64,000 nt of DNA from Monocercomonoides exilis (lineage: Eukaryota; Preaxostyla; Oxymonadida; Polymastigidae). A program made the position numbers and the translations under genes. The notes below the pieces were generated by a model, which saw only the letters and a list, made by a program, of their open reading frames with translations, did no database searches and had not been told where the DNA came from. The stretch covers positions 1,064,001-1,128,000 of the forward strand of contig LSRY02000019.1 of NCBI GenBank assembly GCA_001643675.2. Reading direction: 5' to 3'. The first letter of the stretch is position 1, and each line of letters starts with the position of its first letter. Positions 59,870-64,000 of this stretch are shown piece by piece.

Positions 59870-62800
59870 ATTTGCTGCTTTGGATGTTCATTTGGGTGCC
59901 CATTCTGTTTCTCCGCCTTTTCATTCAAACTCTTTTGCCAATTCGGCACATTTGCACTTCATTCGACACAATCCTCATAAAGCTCATCAACATCATCAAC
60001 CTCATCACATTCATCATCTTCATCATTCGAATAATAATAATAGTAATAATAATAAAAGATTATGCGCTTCAAGTGATTTATTGGATGTGACACGTGATTT
60101 ATCATTTTCCTCTTCCTCTTCTTCTTTCTCTTCTTCTTCCTCCTCCTCTTCTTCTTCCTCTTCTCCATCTTCATTGACTCTTCCTGTCATCCATTCAGGT
60201 TCTCGCAATCAATCAACAACAGGAACAACTTCGTCAAATCTTTCAAAAGATATTCAAACAGATGATCGTTTGCAGAAAGAAAAAGCTATCACATGCCATA
60301 TGAACATTGCTATGTCAACGAAATTGGATGAAAACAAAAGAGAAGAAGGGGAAAGAAGAAATGTTCTAACTAAAAACAACATAAAAAGGAATTCAAGTGG
60401 AAAAAGTATTGGAAAAGAAGCCAAAAAAGTTGATGATAATGAGACAGAGGAGGAAGAAGAAGAAGAAGAAAGAAGAGAAGAAGAGGAGGAAGATGACGAA
60501 GATGAAGATGAAGAGGAAGAAGAAGAAGAAAGAGACTCAGAAATAAGTGAAGAAGAACGGAAACACATAGCAATTGGAATATTTGAAGCCACAAAAATGC
60601 CTCCTCCAATCAACCAGCCTTCTCAAAAAGCGACTAATAATGCAGAATCAGCAAGGTTTTCTTCAATAACATCCTCGGAAAATTATAAAGTTTCAAAGCA
60701 TATTTCTTCTGCTGCTGCTTCTGCTGCTTCATCTTCTCTTTACTCAGATTCTCCTCACTCTTCTATTACTTCAACTATCAATTCTGTCCAATTACCAGAA
60801 AAAAAGTTCGTTGCTCATCCTTCAAACCAAGTTTCTGCTAATTTATCAGCAAACTCTTTTTCGCAACCATCGTCTTTGCCATTCACACATTCGAAGGGAA
60901 AAGAAGATAAAAATTCCAATTTGAATATTTTACCAGCAAATAAACAAGAAAGAGGCAATACTAATTCTAATGCAAATCTTATTGGAACATCAATTCCATC
61001 AACCGCCCAAGCATCTTTGAATAATCCTTCTTTTCCAAATACTTCTTCTTCTACTTCTTTCTTTCCTTCTTCTATTTCTCCCTCATCTTTTCCTTCTCAA
61101 TCACAAACAACACCAATTTTCCATCCAATTTCTATTCGAAGGCATTCTCTTCCTTCTGTTGCATTTGACTACGACGAAGATCTTTCATTCCATCCAGAGC
61201 AAACATGGCAAGCGTGGAATGAGCCAGAAAAGACAAAAGCTGCTCTTCAGAACAACAAACAGCCAGAATACACAGAAAGAATAGCTACAACTGCAACAAC
61301 AGAAAAAATGATAAATTCTTCAATGCCAAATTCTTATTCAAAAGAAGGAGGATTTTTCGAGAAGCAGACAGAGTTCAGATTGAGATTATCTCCTCTTCAA
61401 TCAACTTCTGGTGCTCCAACTGAATCTACTGCAACACCTGCTTTTTCTCTTTCTTCAGTCAGTTCTTCCCTTCCTCCTCATATTCAGCGGCAAAACAATG
61501 AAATGTCTTTCTCTTATAGATCTAACCAAATTAATACTCAAAATATCACCAAGTTCATTCCATCCAATCAGGAGCAGCCTCAAATCTACAAACAACCAAA
61601 GAAAAAAGAACAAGAAGTTGAACAACACAAACACACAGGTGGTTATCAGCCAATCATTCAGAGACATTCACCACAAGAAGAATACAACTCTCTGCCTGCT
61701 AGTTATTCTGGGGGCGGCTTTTTGTCTGCTCATGTGTCGCCTCATTTGCCAGCAGTTTCAATGAGAAATGAACGCGAACAGTTCAACTTGCACCACACTT
61801 GTTCCTTCGACAATTTCAACTCCAAATCATCAGCAAAGATGTTCAATCAACTTTCATCGCATGCTGCTTCAAAGTCAAATATTGGCTCTTTTTCATCTTC
61901 TTCCTCCTCTTTTTCAAATCCAAACCCCAATTCCAATTCCAATTCTGACTCTATTTCTCTTCCTTCCTTTTCAAACATCCAAACTATCCCTCTTCATTCC
62001 AAAACAGTTCTCCAAAAGAAACCACAGACTTCTTTCACTCCGATGACACTGCCTCAATTTTCAACAATCAAAAGTCCCAAACCTTCTTCTCCCGCTTCTT
62101 CTCCTCGGTCCTCTCCTTTAAGTTCAGTTGAACCAATTTCATCTTCCTCCTCTTCTTCCTCCTCTTCTTCCTCTTCATCTTCCTCTTCATTGCCTCCTGA
62201 ATCCCGCACCACCCCAAGCACTCCCACCTCTTCCCCCGTCGCATCTCTTTCTGCTCATCCCGTCAAAAAGCGTCTTCTCATCCTCGACCTCCGCCCGAAA
62301 CTGAACGCCGTGGGCCAGTCATTCATCTCTGGTGGTTACGAATCTGAATCCAACTATCCCTTTGCCGAGTGCCGAAACTTAGCAATCCCCAACCTCCATT
62401 CCATGCGCACGTGCATGTCCTCTATGCGGGCGGCGTGTGTGGCGTGGGCGCACCGCGAGATCGATGCTGAGCGCTTCTACGCTCTGCTGCAGCTGTCACG
62501 CTGGCTGGAGAACATCCAGACGCTCCTGCGGTCTGCCCTGGAAGTCGCACAGGCTGTGCAAGGCGGGTGGAATGTGCTTGCTCACTGCACTGATGGCTGG
62601 GATAGGACGCCTACCATCACTTCACTCGCATCCTTGCTGCTGGATCCGTTCTACAGGACGATTGCAGGCTTTTCGACGCTGGTGAAGAAGGAGTGGATGC
62701 ACTTTGGGCATCAGTTTGCGACGAGGTACGGGAACAGGCAGAGAGGGCAGCCGGCGGGAGAAGGAAAAAGTAATTACGGGCACAAGCACACTAACAACGG

Positions 62801-64000
62801 AAGAGCTGGTGGAGGCAGGACAGGAGAGCATAGCAACAATGGTAGTGGTAATACTGCTGATGGTGGTAGTTGTGGTGGTGGTGGATTGAAGGGAAATACG
62901 AGCAAAATGATGGAGCATGGCTCTGCTTTACCATCGTCCGCACATCCAGTATCTTTTACGCCTGTCTTTCCTGCTTCTCAAATCTCTTCTTCTTCTTCTT
63001 CTTCTGCATTTGACAAACCGCATTCTCCGTTGACTTCGTTATTTCCTTCTCCAGCTCCTTCATCTTCTCCCATCTTTTCTCCAAACGCTTCCCATTTTTC
63101 TCTTCAAGCCTCTTCTCCTTCGGCCATTTCTTCTCTTTCTTCTGTTTCTTCTTGTGATACAGCTAGTGTCAAATCAGCTAGTTATTCAGCAAAACAGCAG
63201 AGCACAAGTTATTCAGAGAGAGGGCATTTCAGCCGCCTACAAGATGCTTCTGTTCCGTCTGTTGAATCTCCCTCCATTCCTCTCTCACCTTCCTCCACCT
63301 CTTCTACTTCTTCTACTTCTTCTCTTCACTTCTCCTCAGCTCATTATCAGTCTGGTCTTTCCTCTCCTTCCCCATTTCCTTCTCCTTTCCTATCACCATC
63401 TCCTTCTCCTTCTCCTTCTCCTTCTCCTTCTCCTGTTTCTTCCACTCCTTCCTCTTCCCCCCTCTTCGCATATTCTCCTTCCAGCACTTCTCCTTACGTC
63501 ACTCCCACTCAGTTCACTGGCCGGCTCTCAACACCTCCAACAAGTTCTTCGTTCTCTTCCTGTTTGTCTAGCAATGAATTGTCTGCTTCAACTCCTCCTT
63601 TTACAATGTCGTCGTATTATCCTCAGCAGAACACTCAAGCGGTGCCTGCTTCTTTCTCTTCGTCATTTGCTTCTTCTTCTGCTCCATCTTCAACACCTTC
63701 TTCTTCTTCTTTGATGTCAGCTTCTATTCAGGCTCAATCTCAGCCTCAACCCCAATCTCACATTTCTTCAACAGATACGACTTCTCTTTCTTCTCTTCAG
63801 TTGCATCCTTCTTCTGAAGCACTGAATGCAGTTTCACCTCAACAGCTGCCGAAGTCTCTTGCACATTCACAGCTTTTCAATCAAATGCCCAGACAGGAAT
63901 CATCTGCAGCCCAGAAAACAAACAATGCAGCTCAAATAAAAACATCAGCACAAACACAACAGAAATTGCATTCAGATAGACAAAAGCAGAAAGCTGAGGT
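48281..64000 (+). CDS. Giant myotubularin-family phosphatase with huge low-complexity insertions (3' end outside window)
   Basis: Exons 48281-48442, 48554-48687 and 48749 to beyond 64000 (introns GTATGA...AAAAG, 111 bases, and GTTTGA...CTCAAG, 61 bases). Exon 3 is open in one frame for 15,252 bases, so at least 5,182 codons. PH-GRAM-like start, about 1-140: FTLRPGENITY, GELYVSNYRVIFLP, YTFEISTKDYLTYRF, NPRSFAFAYHRS. Catalytic-domain blocks: SWNSFDVFKDYLRM (about 2885); WRISTGNHFFSICPSYPQYL to RSSQPKTGF (about 3245-3326); LLILDLRPKLNAVG, GGYESESNYPFAE, HCTDGWDRTPT (active Cys about 4712), KKEWMHFGHQFATR (to about 4763). All are in myotubularin order, and CX5R is intact. Between them lie polyserine, 15 consecutive His (54768-54812), Glu-rich and Lys/Arg-rich tracts. 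Family role: removal of the 3-phosphate of PI3P and PI(3,5)P2 on endosomal membranes. The usual SPVFLQFLD block should lie further right. Confidence 0.93.
52185..52410 (+). other. Non-repetitive, GC-richer island inside the giant gene
   Basis: Within the long insertion, codons become GC-richer and sequence complexity rises: SRPKAQRFPKDTYAAAALLF, GEHLPTKEEKRRRRRRIREL, then FREPFEKSVCVVTKDGKQIV (about residues 1245-1320). I do not recognise it. It may be a displaced piece of the GRAM-to-catalytic linker or a separate functional element. Confidence 0.5.
54603..54830 (+). repeat. His/Asn-rich coding tract
   Basis: CAT-dominated codons give HHYNHNNHHQHHHH-like sequence ending in 15 consecutive His (54768-54812). 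A second His-rich stretch lies at about 51840-52125 (HSHLHSHPHSHSHTQSQPHS). Such tracts can bind metal ions or act as flexible linkers. No function is implied by sequence alone. Confidence 0.85.
57102..57163 (+). other. Myotubularin motif block 1 (W..FD....Y.RM)
   Basis: HSWNSFDVFKDYLRMIFRIQ corresponds in order and pattern to the family's GW.VYD...EY.RQG that opens the phosphatase domain. It is bounded on both sides by low-complexity sequence. Confidence 0.6.
58176..58464 (+). other. Myotubularin motif block 2 (WR.S..N to R.SQP..G)
   Basis: DLWRISTGNHFFSICPSYPQ, YLLVPSSVTDEDLMKSSLFR, QRLPVVSFIHSNGCVIIRSS, QPKTGFLGSGRSKEDEYLLR: an almost complete match to the N-terminal half of the catalytic domain, where family members read W+.S..N..Y..C.(S/T)YP..(L/I)+VP, FR...R.P, R.SQP. 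It runs straight into a Lys/Arg-rich stretch (58470-58620) that could act as a nuclear or phosphoinositide-binding patch. Confidence 0.92.
62262..62750 (+). other. Myotubularin catalytic core with CX5R active site
   Basis: KKRLLILDLRPKLNAVGQSF, GGYESESNYPFAECRNLAIP, then NLHSMRTCMSSMRAACVAWA, LSRWLENIQTLLRSALEVAQ, NVLAHCTDGWDRTPTITSLA, SLLLDPFYRTIAGFSTLVKK, EWMHFGHQFATRYG. The active site CTDGWDR differs from the common CSDGWDR only by Thr for Ser. The next expected block (SP.FLQFLD) is absent through the window edge because another insertion starts at about 62750 with Gly/Asn/Ser-rich sequence. Confidence 0.95.

Noticed and set aside
49657-63714. Many plus-strand Leu/Arg/Lys-rich frames within the giant gene
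   Set aside because: Out-of-register readings of TCT, CTT and GAA repeats. The correct register is fixed by the myotubularin blocks at 58176-58464 and 62262-62750.
1-64000. tRNA, rRNA and CRISPR arrays
   Set aside because: No cloverleaf with a recognisable T-loop, no rRNA signature and no regularly spaced repeats were seen by eye on either strand. A tRNAscan/Infernal run would be needed to exclude them fully.

Overview
The window is protist nuclear DNA. It is AT-rich and compact, with many introns of roughly 45 to 240 bases, and it uses the standard genetic code: genes end at TAA or TGA, and an open frame of more than 15 kb contains none of the three stops. Two features point to an anaerobic or microaerophilic flagellate. 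A likely radial-spoke protein (RSPH14) implies a motile flagellum, and a methionine gamma-lyase carries the diagnostic YGCT motif. A broken surface-type beta-helix protein and a kelch/Cys-rich membrane protein are family types I associate with preaxostylan metamonads (oxymonads). That placement is inference and was not tested by any search.

Layout. 1-3024 (-) is the 5' part of a large kelch-repeat membrane protein. From 3.0 to 13.1 kb the sequence is a graveyard: a frame-shifted Ser-rich gene relic, a beta-helix pseudogene with an internal stop, a DDE transposase with one internal stop, a decayed IS1595/Merlin-like transposase, and inverted-repeat elements. From 13.7 to 36.5 kb come housekeeping genes on both strands: a Ste20/MST-type kinase, a cation/Ca2+ exchanger, two divergent TM2-domain genes, an 11-exon MFSD1-like transporter, a Pro-rich protein, ribosomal protein eL22, RSPH14, a two-RRM protein, a sugar transporter and a 7TM-like protein. 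From 36.5 to 48.1 kb lie a cyclin-like protein with a long disordered tail, a 4-kb pyrimidine-rich gene desert with microsatellites, methionine gamma-lyase, an RS-rich nuclear protein and a small 4-TM protein.

The outstanding object fills 48281-64000 (+) and runs off the edge. It is a three-exon gene whose third exon is open for more than 15 kb. It encodes a myotubularin-family phosphatase of more than 5,180 residues. PH-GRAM elements sit at the N-terminus. Two catalytic-domain blocks and the CX5R active-site core lie thousands of residues apart, separated by Ser/Thr-, His-, Glu- and Lys/Arg-rich tracts. The known motifs come in family order, so this looks like one phosphatase fold expanded by giant insertions, not a fusion.

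The genes do not form an operon-like unit. Common themes are short divergent promoters (110 and 190 bases), polyserine tracts inside otherwise ordinary proteins (kinase, exchanger, cyclin, myotubularin), and an unusual 5' splice site: about two thirds of the 44 introns modelled here begin GT[A/T]TG rather than GTAAG. All exon models come from reading frames, splice dinucleotides and family motifs only.
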